64,000 nt of DNA from Albula goreensis. Lineage: Eukaryota > Chordata > Actinopteri > Albuliformes > Albulidae. Below are positions 63,821 to 64,000 of the stretch, in pieces. Position numbers and translations under genes: made by a program. Below the pieces are notes generated by a model. It was not told the origin of the DNA. It did not search any database and saw only the letters and a program-made list of their open reading frames with translations. The stretch covers positions 18,782,237-18,846,236 of the forward strand of contig CM040764.1 of the NCBI GenBank assembly GCA_022829145.1. Reading direction: 5' to 3'. Each line of letters starts with the position of its first letter. Position 1 is the stretch's first letter.

Positions 63821-64000
63821 AATATGTAAAACGAGTGATGTAAATGCAGTGACTCTTGTGGGGGTTTCGAGACGGGCTGCGTGACAAATGCGCAGACCTG
63901 CAGCGGAATGGCTGCGCAGCTCAGCCAGAGGATGTCAGAGTGGAGAGACGGAATGGTGGGCTTGGCTGCATGGGCTGCGCGGACGCATTCGCCAGCCTCG

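Larger units (their letters stand above)
50834..64000. other. efna2: Ephrin-A intron 1 (continues beyond window)
   Basis: No exon 2 (expected to encode a YLDIYCPHY-type block) was found in any frame, so intron 1 is at least 13.2 kb. Long first introns are usual for ephrin-A genes. It holds a LINE 3' fragment (54962-55376), a palindromic repeat (57594-57720), microsatellites (59913-59964, 62434-62481, about 62538-62660), tandem repeats (60027-60240, 63093-63198), a SINE tail (63660-63820) and possible conserved elements near 51230-51430, 57650-57860 and 58900-59050. Confidence 0.7.

Overview
The window is vertebrate nuclear DNA, most likely from a ray-finned (teleost) fish. It has small coding exons with GT-AG borders in long introns, many CA/GT microsatellites, and fish-type dispersed repeats (a LINE 3' end, SINE tails, palindromic elements). 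The species cannot be named from the sequence. Three genes are supported, all on the + strand. Exon borders come from reading the sequence and matching reading phase; protein comparisons are from memory, not a search.

(1) About 1460-10580: the 3' part of paralemmin (palm). Six coding exons give 364 residues ending in the prenylation box CSIM. The N-terminal ~45 residues lie upstream of the window. Intron 5 carries a 34-bp minisatellite of about 43 units, which makes a long but spurious open frame.

(2) About 15690-36620: the complete gene for polypyrimidine tract-binding protein 1 (ptbp1). Fifteen coding exons give 554 residues with four RRMs, close to the human 557-residue isoform. An extra 54-nt in-frame exon near the start would insert 18 residues. 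The autoregulatory 34-nt exon 11 is preserved, with 538 nt lacking any AG directly upstream, the signature of a very distant branch point.

(3) About 49400 to beyond the right edge: the promoter, long 5' leader and first coding exon of an ephrin-A gene, probably efna2. Intron 1 fills the last 13.2 kb without an exon 2.

The order palm-ptbp1-efna2 recalls human 19p13.3, which contains PALM, PTBP1 and EFNA2; this supports the efna2 call. The spaces between genes (10.6-15.6 kb and 36.6-49.3 kb) show no exon I can recognise. They hold microsatellites, decayed mobile elements and several stretches that look like conserved non-coding elements. No bacterial-type system, CRISPR array or intact transposon was seen. 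The most interesting signals concern splicing: the ptbp1 exon 11 AG-free zone, the 54-nt cassette exon, a possible in-frame exitron in the last palm exon, and the decoy-acceptor minisatellite before that exon.
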